A stretch of DNA of 22,921 bases from an uncultured bacterium (GCA_905214675.1 CAJMMS010000030.1:1-22921), one strand, 5' to 3'; positions 1 to 7,766 are shown, counted from the stretch's first letter. Numbers and translations are program-made. Notes: generated by a model from the sequence alone, not told the origin.

Positions 1-110
1 AGCAGCGAGTTGTCAGCGAATGGCAGATCATGGATGCACGGATCGAGCAGGAAACCACCGACAAATTATTATTTTGTGTTCAACTTATTTTACAGAATGG
101 AGTGTATCTT

Positions 111-812
111 ATGAAACGAACTTCTTCACAATTTAAGCAGTTAGCTAGGAATTCTCTGTCTCACCGTTTCAGCCTTCCAATTGCTGCTTATGTAATTACT
201 TTTGGAATTATGATACTGGTCAACATTTTATTGTCTGCATTTTTTCCAAATACAGAAAACAGTATTTCCTATCTTGTGACTTCTTTTATCACAGACTTGC
301 TTTTGTCCATTTTAAGTGTCGGACCTGTTACGATTTTACTTGATATGAGCCGCGGCAGTCATGGACAGTTTTCGGATCTTCTGTATGCTTTTCGCCATCA
401 GCCAGATCGTATTATTGTATCTCAGCTTATTATTTCATTTTTGTCCACCGTAATTTTCCTGCCGGGTATTATTGTATTTACACTTTCCCTGGCCTTTTAT
501 ACCGTTTTCGGTATTATTATCGGAAGCCTGCTGATTTTTGCCGCTGTAGTCGGTACCGTTGTGATCCGTCTGGATTTTGCGCTGGTAACCCCTCTCTACA
601 TCGACAATCCTCAGACCAGCGCTTTTGATCTTTTGCGTGAAAGTCACAATCTGATGCAGGGTAACCGGCTTCGTTATTTTGTCCTGGAACTGAGTTTTAT
701 ACCGATCATGTTGCTTGCAGTTATCGCCTGCTTTGTCGGAATATTCTGGGCTGTTCCTTATGTTGAAATGACATTCCTTGAATTTTACCGTGAACTGGTT
801 GGCGAAATTTAA
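111..812 (+). CDS. DUF975 family integral membrane protein
   Basis: A 233-residue, very hydrophobic protein with about five or six membrane segments. It has the short N-terminal 'SLSHRFSLPIA' segment before the first helix. The C-terminal pattern is typical of DUF975: a basic 'LMQGNRLRYFVLELSF', two helices, then 'PYVEMTFLEFYREL'. The function of the family is unknown and no transport or enzymatic motif is visible. The frame is open from base 3, but I chose ATG 111 because GGAG at 99-102 lies 8 nt upstream and the DUF975 similarity begins there; the ATG at base 30 has no ribosome binding site. A hairpin with a T-run follows at 840-887. The gene is convergent with hom. Family call fairly sure, role unknown. 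Confidence 0.8.
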   Translation: MKRTSSQFKQLARNSLSHRFSLPIAAYVITFGIMILVNILLSAFFPNTENSISYLVTSFITDLLLSILSVGPVTILLDMSRGSHGQFSDLLYAFRHQPDRIIVSQLIISFLSTVIFLPGIIVFTLSLAFYTVFGIIIGSLLIFAAVVGTVVIRLDFALVTPLYIDNPQTSAFDLLRESHNLMQGNRLRYFVLELSFIPIMLLAVIACFVGIFWAVPYVEMTFLEFYRELVGEI

Positions 813-839
813 GTACATGCGGTTTTTCCTCTTAAGTTT

Positions 840-887
840 AAATGCCCCGCAGTAAGTTTTTACACCTGCTGCGGAGCATTTATTTTT
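840..887 (+). terminator. Rho-independent terminator after the DUF975 gene
   Basis: Bases 840-852 pair with 869-881 (AAATGC, a C/A mismatch, CCGCAG) and are followed by ATTTTTC on the plus strand. On the minus strand the same hairpin lies just past hom but has only a short T-rich tail, so it may work weakly in both directions. Confidence 0.7.
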
Positions 888-933
888 CTTTATTACTTTC
901 CACCTTCCGGTGGGCGTATTCTCACATCTGATA

Positions 934-2160
934 TTATTCTTCTACACGGCGAACGCGGATCATGCCGAGCACTTCTCCGAAGTTTTCTGCTTTTGCTTTG
1001 TACTGTGCCTCTGTCATCACTTCTGTCACAAAACCAAATTCTCCGTCAACATCTGCCAAAACAACCGGCTGTACGTTTCCGAATACTTCCTGAACTTTTG
1101 CAAGATTTTCTTCCGGAGTTCCTTTGACACGTACAAAGAATTTGCGGCTGGAATTGCTGATGTCGGTCAGTTCCAGTTTTTTGCTGCTCCAGAATGCCAT
1201 AATGCTGCGATTCAGATGTCTTGCTTCATCAACCACATCGGCTACAACAGCACTTGCAGTCGGCAGCTTGCCTGCTCCGCTTCCGTAGAACATAGCATCT
1301 CCAAGTACATTTCCATGTACAAAAATTGCATTGAATACACCATTTACACTGTACAGCGGATCGGACGGTCCAACCAGTACTGGTGATACCATCGCATAAA
1401 AACTTCCGTCTACTTTACGGCTGACTGCCAGCAGCTTGATCATCTGTCCCATTGCTTTTGCATATTTAATATCGGTTGCTGTGATCTTGCTGATACCTTC
1501 TGTATAAATATCTTCGTAATCAACCTGTCTGCCAAATGCCAGAGAGGAAAGGATTGCGATCTTACGGCATGCATCGTAACCTTCTACATCTGCTTCCGGA
1601 TTGCGTTCTGCATATCCAAGATTCTGTGCTTCTTTTAATACATCTGCAAAATCAGAACCTTTCTCAGCCATCTCTGTAAGAATATAGTTTGTCGTTCCAT
1701 TCAGAATACCAGTGATCTCATCAATCTCATCTGCAGTCAAGGAAGAATTCAGTGGACGAATGATCGGGATACCGCCGCCGCAGCTTGCTTCAAACAGATA
1801 GTTGATATTTCTTTCTCTTGCGATCTCCAGCAGTTCTGCACCATGGCGCGCTACCAGTTCTTTGTTGGATGTGCAGACACTCTTTCCTGCAAGCAGTGCT
1901 TTCCTGGTAAACGTATAAGCAGGTTCTACTCCACCCATAACTTCAACGACAATTTTAATTTCCGGATCATTTAAAATAATATCAAAATCATGTACGATCT
2001 TTTCCTGGATCGGATCTCCTGGGAAATCTCTCAGATCAAGCACATATTTGATATTGATCTCTTCTCCTGCTTTTTTGTTGATGCTGTTGTGGTTTGTATT
2101 GATAACTTCCACCACTCCGGAACCTACTGTTCCATATCCTAAGACTGCAATCTGGATCAT
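934..2160 (-). CDS. hom: Homoserine dehydrogenase
   Basis: NAD(P)-dependent reduction of aspartate semialdehyde to homoserine, the branch-point step for threonine and methionine. The 408-residue protein has the Rossmann motif GYGTVGSG at residues 8-15, the SNKELVA segment, the homoserine dehydrogenase signature GILNGTTNYIL and the catalytic-domain segment EADVEGYDACRKIAIL. GSGAGKLPTASAVVADV follows, then a C-terminal ACT domain over roughly the last 65 residues. Length and order fit the monofunctional, ACT-containing Hom of Firmicutes. AGGAGG lies 7 nt before ATG 2160. It is downstream of the ACT/HTH gene (95 nt gap with a small hairpin at 2209-2226) and probably shares its promoter. The ACT domain suggests feedback control by an amino acid, likely threonine (family knowledge). 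Confidence 0.96.
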   Translation of the reverse strand: MIQIAVLGYGTVGSGVVEVINTNHNSINKKAGEEINIKYVLDLRDFPGDPIQEKIVHDFDIILNDPEIKIVVEVMGGVEPAYTFTRKALLAGKSVCTSNKELVARHGAELLEIARERNINYLFEASCGGGIPIIRPLNSSLTADEIDEITGILNGTTNYILTEMAEKGSDFADVLKEAQNLGYAERNPEADVEGYDACRKIAILSSLAFGRQVDYEDIYTEGISKITATDIKYAKAMGQMIKLLAVSRKVDGSFYAMVSPVLVGPSDPLYSVNGVFNAIFVHGNVLGDAMFYGSGAGKLPTASAVVADVVDEARHLNRSIMAFWSSKKLELTDISNSSRKFFVRVKGTPEENLAKVQEVFGNVQPVVLADVDGEFGFVTEVMTEAQYKAKAENFGEVLGMIRVRRVEE

Positions 2161-2255
2161 TTTAAGCCTCCTGTTGTTTTGTTTTATGCTATACTCTGAA
2201 CATGCCGTAAACTTCGGCAGAAGTTTTTCTTATACCGCGGCACATCCGGAATTGC

Positions 2256-2699
2256 TCACTCTCTTGCTAAAATCTTGATATATTGTACACCGTTCTGCTG
2301 TTCAATGTCCTGCATCATTGCAGATATGTCTCCCGTTGTAGAAAGAATCTCAACACTGAGTGTCAGCGATGCGATTCCGTTGATTGGAATACTCTGATGA
2401 ATGGTAAGAATATTTGCATGATAATCTGCCACAATATGTAAAACATCAGACAACAGTCCCGTCTCATCATCCATTTGGATCATAAAGGTAATCGTCTTGC
2501 CTTTTGCATTATCGTGAAAAGGGAATATATCATCTTTATATTTATAAAAAGAACTGCGGCTGATACCAACCATATCTGCTGCTTCCTGAACCGTAGATGC
2601 TTTTGCTGACTCCAGCAGTCTCTTTGCTTCTACAACTTTCAGAAGCACTTCCGGAACCGCCTTTTTTGTAACCACATAATATCGATTCTTTTCTTCCAC
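2256..2699 (-). CDS. UPF0735 ACT domain protein (PheB-like)
   Basis: A 147-residue protein of the UPF0735/PheB family. It starts with the family's (E)KNRYYVV segment, then has a helix-turn-helix-like stretch at about residues 35-57 (TVQEAADMVGISRSSFYKYK) and an ACT domain at about 70-143. The architecture suggests an amino-acid-sensing regulator; the family has no firmly established biochemical function. The start is GTG 2699: GGGAGG lies 8 nt upstream and the 147-residue product matches the usual family length. A longer open frame reaches 2807 but would start inside the -35 box of the promoter at 2779-2807, so that extension is not coding. Placement directly before hom suggests a link to aspartate-family or aromatic amino acid metabolism (inference). 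Confidence 0.88.
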   Translation of the reverse strand: MEEKNRYYVVTKKAVPEVLLKVVEAKRLLESAKASTVQEAADMVGISRSSFYKYKDDIFPFHDNAKGKTITFMIQMDDETGLLSDVLHIVADYHANILTIHQSIPINGIASLTLSVEILSTTGDISAMMQDIEQQNGVQYIKILARE

Positions 2700-2778
2700 T
2701 GCCGGATCCTCCCGTTTTCTTTTTCTGCTTTTTTCTTGCAGACTCTTTCTATAGTGTACATTTGTACTTCCTCGAAAG

Positions 2779-2807
2779 ATAGTAACACATTTTGGCGAAT
2801 GGTGCAA
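2779..2807 (-). promoter_or_regulatory. Promoter of the UPF0735-hom operon
   Basis: On the minus strand, TTGCAC (2807-2802), a 17-nt spacer and TACTAT (2784-2779) with an extended TGn before the -10. The expected start near 2772 leaves a leader of about 70 nt before GTG 2699. Confidence 0.7.
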
Positions 2808-2823
2808 CCAGAAAATATTTCAG

Positions 2824-2873
2824 AACGCAAAAACACCGGAGATCCTTAATTTACGGAATCTCCGGTGTTTTTC
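2824..2873 (-). terminator. Terminator after tRNA-Thr
   Basis: A perfect 15-bp stem pairs 2829-2843 with 2858-2872 (core ACACCGGAGAT), with a T-run on the minus strand directly after the tRNA. The stem has A/T-runs on both sides, so it could also insulate in the other direction. Confidence 0.85.
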
Positions 2874-2878
2874 TGTCA

Positions 2879-2951
2879 AGCTGCTGACGGGACTCGGACC
2901 CGTGACCTCCTCACTACCAATGAGGTGCGCTACCACCTGTGCCACAGCAGC
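2879..2951 (-). tRNA. tRNA-Thr (anticodon GGT)
   Basis: A 73-nt cloverleaf on the minus strand. The acceptor GCTGCTG pairs with CAGCAGC, the anticodon stem CCTCA/TGAGG encloses loop TTGGTAG (anticodon GGT), and the T arm is ACGGG-TCCGAGT-CCCGT. CCA is not encoded. A strong promoter (2981-3009) lies upstream and a terminator follows at once. The leader carries a small GCGGT/ACCGC hairpin at 2956-2969. Confidence 0.96.
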
Positions 2952-2980
2952 CTGTGCGGTCGTGACCGCTACAGTTAGTT

Positions 2981-3009
2981 ATATTAGCATATGTGTCTGT
3001 TTTTGTCAA
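2981..3009 (-). promoter_or_regulatory. Promoter of tRNA-Thr
   Basis: On the minus strand, TTGACA (3009-3004), a 17-nt spacer and TAATAT (2986-2981) with extended TGC. Near-consensus, as expected for a stable RNA gene. No terminator is visible between rlmB and this promoter, so the upstream operon may also read into the tRNA. Confidence 0.85.
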
Positions 3010-3045
3010 TGCTATTTTTTGATTTTCTTATAACTCAGATACCTT

Positions 3046-3789
3046 TTAACCGTTGAGTCTCTGGCGGACAATTTCAAACGCGAGAACGCCTGCTGCCACG
3101 GACGCATTCAGGGAGTCGATATCCCCCTTCATCGGGATGGACGCCACAAAATCGCATTTTTCTTTTACCAGTCTGCTGACACCTTCGCCTTCGTTGCCGA
3201 TCACCAGACCGATCGGTCCTTTCAGATCCAGGTTGTACATCACTTCTCCATCCATGTCTGCGCAGACAAACCACATGCCTTCTGCTTTCAGTTCATCGAT
3301 CGTTTTGCCGATGTTGGTCACTTTTGCAACCGGTGTGTAATTCAATGCGCCGGCAGAAACTCTGGCTACTGTTGCAGTCAGTCCGACCGCTCTTCTTTTC
3401 GGGATCACAACGCCATGTGCCCCTGCAAGGTTTGCCGTACGGATGATCGCACCTAAGTTGTGCGGATCTTCGATATTGTCCAGGAAAATGATAAACGGTG
3501 CTTCGCCTTTGTCTTTTGCGTTCTGCAGAATATCAGAAATTTCTGCATACTCATAGGCCGCCGCACTTGCGATCACGCCCTGGTGATGCCCTGTCTGAGA
3601 AAGCTGATCCAGACGTTCTTTTTTCACAAACTGAATGATCGTGTCGTGTTTTTTGCCTTCCCGCAGGATCGTTCGCACCGGGCCGTCCTGACAGCCGTCC
3701 AGTACAAACAGTTTGTCGATCGTTTTGCCGGAGCGGAATGCTTCCAGCACGGCATTTCTGCCTTCTATGGTAAGTTCTTCGTATCTCAT
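3046..3789 (-). CDS. rlmB: 23S rRNA 2'-O-ribose methyltransferase RlmB (SpoU/TrmH family)
   Basis: SAM-dependent 2'-O-methyltransferase expected to act on a 23S rRNA guanosine (G2251 in E. coli numbering). The 247-residue protein has an N-terminal substrate-binding domain (starting IEGRNAVLEAF) and a SPOUT catalytic domain. The three SpoU motifs are present: DNIEDPHNLGAIIRTA at 104-119 (N111, R117), IGLVIGNEGEGVS at about 193-205, and IPMKGDIDSLNASVAAG at about 218-234 (N228). The gene starts with ATGA overlapping the mrnC stop, so the two are probably translationally coupled. The cysS-mrnC-rlmB order is common in Firmicutes. The exact target base cannot be read from sequence; a TrmH-like tRNA methylase is less likely given the N-terminal domain. 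Confidence 0.93.
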   Translation of the reverse strand: MRYEELTIEGRNAVLEAFRSGKTIDKLFVLDGCQDGPVRTILREGKKHDTIIQFVKKERLDQLSQTGHHQGVIASAAAYEYAEISDILQNAKDKGEAPFIIFLDNIEDPHNLGAIIRTANLAGAHGVVIPKRRAVGLTATVARVSAGALNYTPVAKVTNIGKTIDELKAEGMWFVCADMDGEVMYNLDLKGPIGLVIGNEGEGVSRLVKEKCDFVASIPMKGDIDSLNASVAAGVLAFEIVRQRLNG

Positions 3790-4250
3790 GCCTGTTCCTG
3801 ACCTTTCTTTTTCTGGCTTTCTGCCATATCAAGACCGGTCTTTATCAGCTCAATGACACGTTTCGTATCCTCTTTCAGATAGAGGTATCCCATCAAGGCT
3901 TCCAGTCCGGTCGCTTTACGGTAGTCTGACACCGTCGCATTTTTTGCTTTTGTGTAAGATTTTGCATTGCGTCCGCGTTTGTATATCGTGATTTCTTCTT
4001 CGCTCAGCACCGGCATCAGATTTTCGATCATCTCTGCCTGAGCAGAAGCTTTCACGAGCTTTGATGCACGCTCATGCAGCTTCTGTGGGGGACAGTTCCC
4101 ATGTTTGACCAGAAGTGTGCGGATCACCAGGTCAAAAATAGAATCTCCTATGTATGCCAGCGTCAGCGGGGAATAGGTTCTCAGATCCTGATCTTCCAGT
4201 TGAAATTCTTCTTTCAGGTATTCTACAAAAGAATCTATGCTCTTTTCCAT
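3786..4250 (-). CDS. mrnC: Mini-ribonuclease III
   Basis: RNase III-like endonuclease without the double-stranded RNA-binding domain; in Bacillus it matures 23S rRNA ends. The 154-residue protein has the catalytic signature LAYIGDSIFDL (D36), the RGRNAK segment at 92-97 and the second acidic site GLEALMGYLYL (E117). Length is normal for MrnC. The start at 4250 is preceded by AAGGAG. The 5' end overlaps the end of cysS by 16 bp and the 3' end overlaps rlmB by 4 bp, so cysS, mrnC and rlmB form a tight operon linking tRNA charging with rRNA maturation. Confidence 0.94.
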   Translation of the reverse strand: MEKSIDSFVEYLKEEFQLEDQDLRTYSPLTLAYIGDSIFDLVIRTLLVKHGNCPPQKLHERASKLVKASAQAEMIENLMPVLSEEEITIYKRGRNAKSYTKAKNATVSDYRKATGLEALMGYLYLKEDTKRVIELIKTGLDMAESQKKKGQEQA

Positions 4251-5641
4251 TTTACTCCTTCTCTTGTGTCCTCAAGAACGATTCCTTTTTCCAGCAGTTC
4301 TGCACGGATCTCGTCTGCTCTCTGGAAGTTTCTCTCTTTTCTTGCTGCCTGACGCTCTTCGATCAGTTTTTCGATCTCTTCATCCAGGATCTCTTCTTTG
4401 GTCTCAAAAACAAGTCCCAGGATATCGCCAAGCTCCAGAAGTTCATCCAGAAGGCTCTGTACGAATGCTTTTGTGCTGTTTTCATTCACATTGCTGTTTG
4501 CAAGACGAACCAGCTCGAATACAACAGAAATGGCATCTGCGGTATTGAAATCATCATCCATGGCATCGTCAAATTTCTTTACCAGATTCTTTGCTTCTTC
4601 CAGTGCTGTCATCTCTTCTGCCGTCATCTCTGCTTCTTTTGCAGCTCCGGCATAATGTTTCAGGCTGTCTGCTGCATTGCAGATACGTGCAAGTCCTGTT
4701 TTTGCGGACTCCATCAGATCGGCACTGAAATTCAGAGGGCTTCTGTAATGCGCACTGAGCATGAAGAAACGCAGTACCTGAAGGTCATATTTCTCACTGA
4801 TCTCACGCACGGTAAAGAAATTGCCGAGGGATTTGGACATTTTGCGGTTATCAATATTTAAGAATGCATTGTGCAGCCAGTATCTGGAAAAGATCTTGCC
4901 GTTACAGCATTCGCTCTGTGCGATCTCATTCTCATGGTGCGGGAATACCAGGTCTTCTCCGCCTGCGTGAATGTCGATCTCTTCGCCCAGATATTTTTTC
5001 GCCATAACGGAGCACTCGATATGCCATCCAGGACGGCCATCGCTCCACGGAGACGGCCAGGACGGCTCGCCCTCTTTTTTCGGTTTCCACAGTACAAAAT
5101 CAAGCGGATCTTCTTTCTGATCCTCTCCGGTTACCAGAAGGGAACGGTTTCCGGAACGCAGATCATCGAGGTTTTTGTGGGAAAGTTTGCCATATTCTTC
5201 AAAACGGCGTGTACGGAAATATACGGTACCGTTTACATTGTAAGCATACCCTTTCTCGATAAGCGTGGAGATCATGTCAATCATACCGTCAATTTCCTGT
5301 GTTGCCAGCGGATGTGTAGTGGCCGGTTTGACATTCATGCCCGCCATATCCTTTTTGCACTCTGCAATGTAACGCTCGGAAATCTCTTTCGCTGTCACGC
5401 CTTCTTCGTTTGCCTTTGCAATGATCTTGTCATCAACATCAGTAAAGTTGGATACATAATTTACTTCATAGCCTTTATGCTCCAGATAACGTCTGACGGT
5501 ATCAAATACGATCATCGGTCTTGCATTTCCGATGTGGATCAGATTGTATACCGTAGGACCGCATACATACATGCTGACTTTGCCTTCCTGAAGCGGCACA
5601 AATTCTTCTTTCTGTTTGGATAAGGTATTATAAACTTTCAT
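4235..5641 (-). CDS. cysS: Cysteinyl-tRNA synthetase
   Basis: Class I aminoacyl-tRNA synthetase that charges tRNA-Cys. The 468-residue protein carries the HIGH-type motif HIGN (36-39), the KMSKS motif (267-271) and the catalytic zinc ligands C27, C210 and H235 with E239, matching the pattern known from E. coli CysRS. The start is ATG 5641 (MKVYNTLSKQ) with an AGAGGA ribosome binding site. The frame stays open for 75 codons upstream, but that stretch contains the promoter at 5784-5812 and has no homology to CysRS. The 211-nt gap to the acetyltransferase gene therefore holds a dedicated promoter and a leader of about 135 nt without a T-box. The 3' end overlaps mrnC by 16 bp. Confidence 0.97.
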   Translation of the reverse strand: MKVYNTLSKQKEEFVPLQEGKVSMYVCGPTVYNLIHIGNARPMIVFDTVRRYLEHKGYEVNYVSNFTDVDDKIIAKANEEGVTAKEISERYIAECKKDMAGMNVKPATTHPLATQEIDGMIDMISTLIEKGYAYNVNGTVYFRTRRFEEYGKLSHKNLDDLRSGNRSLLVTGEDQKEDPLDFVLWKPKKEGEPSWPSPWSDGRPGWHIECSVMAKKYLGEEIDIHAGGEDLVFPHHENEIAQSECCNGKIFSRYWLHNAFLNIDNRKMSKSLGNFFTVREISEKYDLQVLRFFMLSAHYRSPLNFSADLMESAKTGLARICNAADSLKHYAGAAKEAEMTAEEMTALEEAKNLVKKFDDAMDDDFNTADAISVVFELVRLANSNVNENSTKAFVQSLLDELLELGDILGLVFETKEEILDEEIEKLIEERQAARKERNFQRADEIRAELLEKGIVLEDTREGVKWKRA

Positions 5642-5783
5642 GGTTTTTCCTCTCTTCTTTTCGAACTTAACAGTCTGATATCCCAGGTCAAATTTGAGGT
5701 AACTCCCATCTGATAGAATCTCCGGCAGATTGCTGGAACATTCCTGCATTTCATGCGGATACCAAACCTGAAAATCTGTTCTA

Positions 5784-5812
5784 AGTCTATGCAAAATTTC
5801 GCAGTTTGTCAA
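5784..5812 (-). promoter_or_regulatory. Promoter of the cysS-mrnC-rlmB operon
   Basis: On the minus strand, TTGACA (5812-5807), a 17-nt spacer and TAGACT (5789-5784). Predicted start near 5777. It lies between the acetyltransferase stop (5853) and cysS (5641), so cysS can be expressed independently of ispF. Confidence 0.8.
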
Positions 5813-5852
5813 GGTAAACCGCCCCTTCGCAGCGATTTCTCCACCAGCATTC

Positions 5853-6998
5853 TCAGACAACTTCATTAAAAAATACTGGCAGACGAAACAGTTCTTCTGT
5901 CAGCCGTCCGATATCCAGGCTGTGAAACGTTTTCTCTTCTTTTTCTAACAGATTTTCCACTTTTGTCACGGTTCCTCCTCCGGCCCCTGTCTTTATAAGA
6001 AAATATCCATTATTCTCCGGTATCAGGCTGTCGGTCAGTCTGATTCTGAACTGCTGTTCTTTCTTCGTTTTCAGGCAACGGACAAAACGCTCCAGATGCA
6101 CGATCCGCCCCATGATCGCCGGAATATGCTCGCTTTGTGCATACTGTTCCCAGATTTTTGGAAACGCAGTGAGCGTGCACTTCTCCCCGCCTGCTTCAAA
6201 CCAGCAAAGCACTGCCGGAAACGTCTCTTTCTGCACGGCATCTTCCACCACGATCTCCCAAGCTTCTCTCTGTTCTCTCAGTGCCAGAAAATAGCCGCAG
6301 ATCCGGTTTTCGTTTCGGATCAGCACCAGGCTTCCACCCTCGCATCCTACTTCCTGCATCCGCTGCTCAAAATAAGCAATATCGTGAACTGTATAAACTT
6401 CTGTCAGCTTTGAAAGCTGACTCTCCGCAAAACATGCAAGCTCTGCCAGATCTGTTTTTTTTGCTTCTTCACAGAAAATGGCTTCGCCCGTTTTCTGGTC
6501 CGGATGTCTCTGCCAAATTTCATCTGCTTTTGCTTTCTGCCAGACATCCGCCGTCACGGTCATTTTATTTTTCTCATAGATAAAGCGGAATCCAAATGGA
6601 TGATAGATGGCCTCTGCTGCCGGCATCAGCCAGGTAAATGCTTCTTCTTTCTGGTACATTTCCTGAAGGGAAGCCTGTAAAAGCGAACGCATCATGCCCT
6701 GATGACGACAGTCGGCTCTCGTTGCCACTGCCACAATATAATTGGTCTTTACTTTTTCGCCGCAGAACATCGTTTCATATGGATTTAAATGTAACGTTGC
6801 CAGAATCTCCTGCTTCTCGCTTTCTACCACAAAAATCTCATTTTCTGCTGCTTTTACGCGAAAATAGTAATCTACAAATGCCGGACTGTCCTCCGTAAAA
6901 ATTTCTTCGTAAAGTTTTCTTGCTCTCTGGTTTTCCACAGCTTTTGCTGTTTTTTCGGAAGTTATCCCCATCCCAAGTCTCTTTACACACTTATCCAC
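5853..6998 (-). CDS. Eis-like GNAT family N-acetyltransferase
   Basis: About 381 residues. The N-terminal GNAT fold has the acetyl-CoA-binding segment VAVATRADCRHQGMMRSLL (R/Q-x-x-G-type loop) and the 'LMPAAEAIYHPFGF' segment typical of Eis/COG4552 proteins. The rest fits a second GNAT-like domain followed by a small C-terminal sterol-carrier-like domain. Eis enzymes acetylate amines on diverse small molecules or peptides; the substrate here is unknown. The frame opens at GTG 7010, but I chose GTG 6998 because GGAGG (7008-7004) lies 5 nt upstream; the ATG 14 codons further in is a weaker alternative. The gene overlaps the end of ispF by 8 bp and is probably translationally coupled to it. A metabolic link to ispF is not evident. 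Confidence 0.78.
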   Translation of the reverse strand: MDKCVKRLGMGITSEKTAKAVENQRARKLYEEIFTEDSPAFVDYYFRVKAAENEIFVVESEKQEILATLHLNPYETMFCGEKVKTNYIVAVATRADCRHQGMMRSLLQASLQEMYQKEEAFTWLMPAAEAIYHPFGFRFIYEKNKMTVTADVWQKAKADEIWQRHPDQKTGEAIFCEEAKKTDLAELACFAESQLSKLTEVYTVHDIAYFEQRMQEVGCEGGSLVLIRNENRICGYFLALREQREAWEIVVEDAVQKETFPAVLCWFEAGGEKCTLTAFPKIWEQYAQSEHIPAIMGRIVHLERFVRCLKTKKEQQFRIRLTDSLIPENNGYFLIKTGAGGGTVTKVENLLEKEEKTFHSLDIGRLTEELFRLPVFFNEVV

Positions 6999-7530
6999 GG
7001 CATCCTCCACAACCTTTGCACCCTTCTTCGGATGAAGCTGCCATCACGCTCCACTCTCTTATGGATGTGAGCATGCAGACTGCCTGGGAAGAAATCCCTT
7101 CTCCGCTTCCGGTAAATCCAAGTCCTTCTTCCGTCGTTGCCTTGACATTGACCTGATTTTTCTCAAGTCCCAGTGTCTTTGCGATATTCTCCGCCATCTG
7201 CGGGATGTACGGCAGCAGCTTTGGTCTCTGTGCGATCACAACCGCATCAATATTTTCCACCGCATAACCATTTTCTTCCAGCAGCGCTCCCACATGCTCC
7301 AGCAGTTTGATACTGGAAATGCCTTTGTATTTTGGATCAGTGTCCGGGAAATGTTTTCCGATATCACCAAGGGCAGCCGCACCAAGCAGTGCATCCATGA
7401 TCGCATGCAGCAGCACGTCTGCGTCAGAATGTCCAAGCAGACCTTTTTCCCACGGGATCTCAACTCCACCCAGGATCAGTGCTCTGTTTTCTACCAGTTT
7501 GTGAACATCGTAACCTATACCAACTCGCAT
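6991..7530 (-). CDS. ispF: 2-C-methyl-D-erythritol 2,4-cyclodiphosphate synthase with Cys-rich tail
   Basis: Fifth enzyme of the MEP isoprenoid pathway; it cyclises CDP-methylerythritol phosphate to MEcPP with release of CMP. Metal ligands D8, H10 and H42 are in their usual positions (GYDVHKL, LLHAIMDAL). GHSDADVL and the TTEEGLGFTG signature (132-141) are intact. I chose ATG 7530 rather than 7536, because AAGGAG lies 7 nt before the second ATG but only 1 nt before the first. The product is 179 residues, about 20 longer than usual: after the normal end (QAVCML) it continues and closes with CKGCGGCRG, three cysteines at 171, 174 and 177. The stop overlaps the acetyltransferase start. Confidence 0.95.
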   Translation of the reverse strand: MRVGIGYDVHKLVENRALILGGVEIPWEKGLLGHSDADVLLHAIMDALLGAAALGDIGKHFPDTDPKYKGISSIKLLEHVGALLEENGYAVENIDAVVIAQRPKLLPYIPQMAENIAKTLGLEKNQVNVKATTEEGLGFTGSGEGISSQAVCMLTSIREWSVMAASSEEGCKGCGGCRG

Positions 7531-7639
7531 TGTCATTCTCCTTACTTTTGACTATTTAAACACTTTTACAGTTACAATAACCTGATCTTCTCTGTTCCAT
7601 ACATCAGATGTGAGGTGCACATCCGTAGTTGCGATAACG

Positions 7640-7667
7640 AAAAAGCTCTGCAAATATTTTGCAGAGC
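7640..7667 (-). terminator. Terminator after tRNA-Val/tRNA-Met
   Basis: A perfect 10-bp stem (GCTCTGCAAA with TTTGCAGAGC; 7645-7654 with 7658-7667) and a 3-nt loop, followed on the minus strand by TTTTTCG, 9 nt past the tRNA-Met 3' end. Between this and ispF (7531-7639) I see no clear promoter, only one copy of the ATCAGATGTGAG word. Confidence 0.87.
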
Positions 7668-7675
7668 CTCAACAG

Positions 7676-7749
7676 TAGCGGAAGGGAGATTCGAACTCTC
7701 GACACTACGGGTATGAACCGTATGCTCTAGCCAACTGAGCTATTCCGCC
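7676..7749 (-). tRNA. tRNA-Met (elongator, anticodon CAT)
   Basis: A 74-nt cloverleaf. The acceptor GGCGGAA pairs with TTCCGCT, with a G1-U72 wobble as in Bacillus elongator tRNA-Met. The anticodon stem TACGG/CCGTA encloses loop TTCATAC (anticodon CAT). Strong overall resemblance to the elongator tRNA-Met of B. subtilis argues against initiator Met or lysidine tRNA-Ile. The T stem GAGAG/CTCCC has one A/C mismatch. It is cotranscribed after tRNA-Val, 17 nt away. Confidence 0.93.
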
Positions 7750-7766
7750 ATATTCTTTTAATTTCA

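Noticed and set aside
2209..2226. Hairpin AAACTTC-GGCA-GAAGTTT between the UPF0735 gene and hom as a terminator
   Set aside because: The T-run lies on the plus-strand side, where no gene ends; on the minus strand no T-run follows. At most an intercistronic stem.
2642..2761. Small basic 40-codon upstream ORF (MYTIERVCKKK...) overlapping the UPF0735 start
   Set aside because: Its GAGG site coincides with the predicted transcription start, so it would hardly be transcribed, and it has no run of regulatory codons as in a leader peptide.
4154..5623. Plus-strand ORFs of 235 and 250 codons opposite cysS
   Set aside because: Shadow frames of a certain gene, with low-complexity Cys/Phe/Ser composition and no start signals.
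5642..5780. T-box riboswitch before cysS
   Set aside because: No antiterminator consensus (GGTGG-type sequence) and no terminator hairpin before the start codon.
5642..5866. 75-codon N-terminal extension of cysS
   Set aside because: It contains a consensus promoter with 17-nt spacing, shows no CysRS similarity, and ATG 5641 has a ribosome binding site and the family N-terminus.
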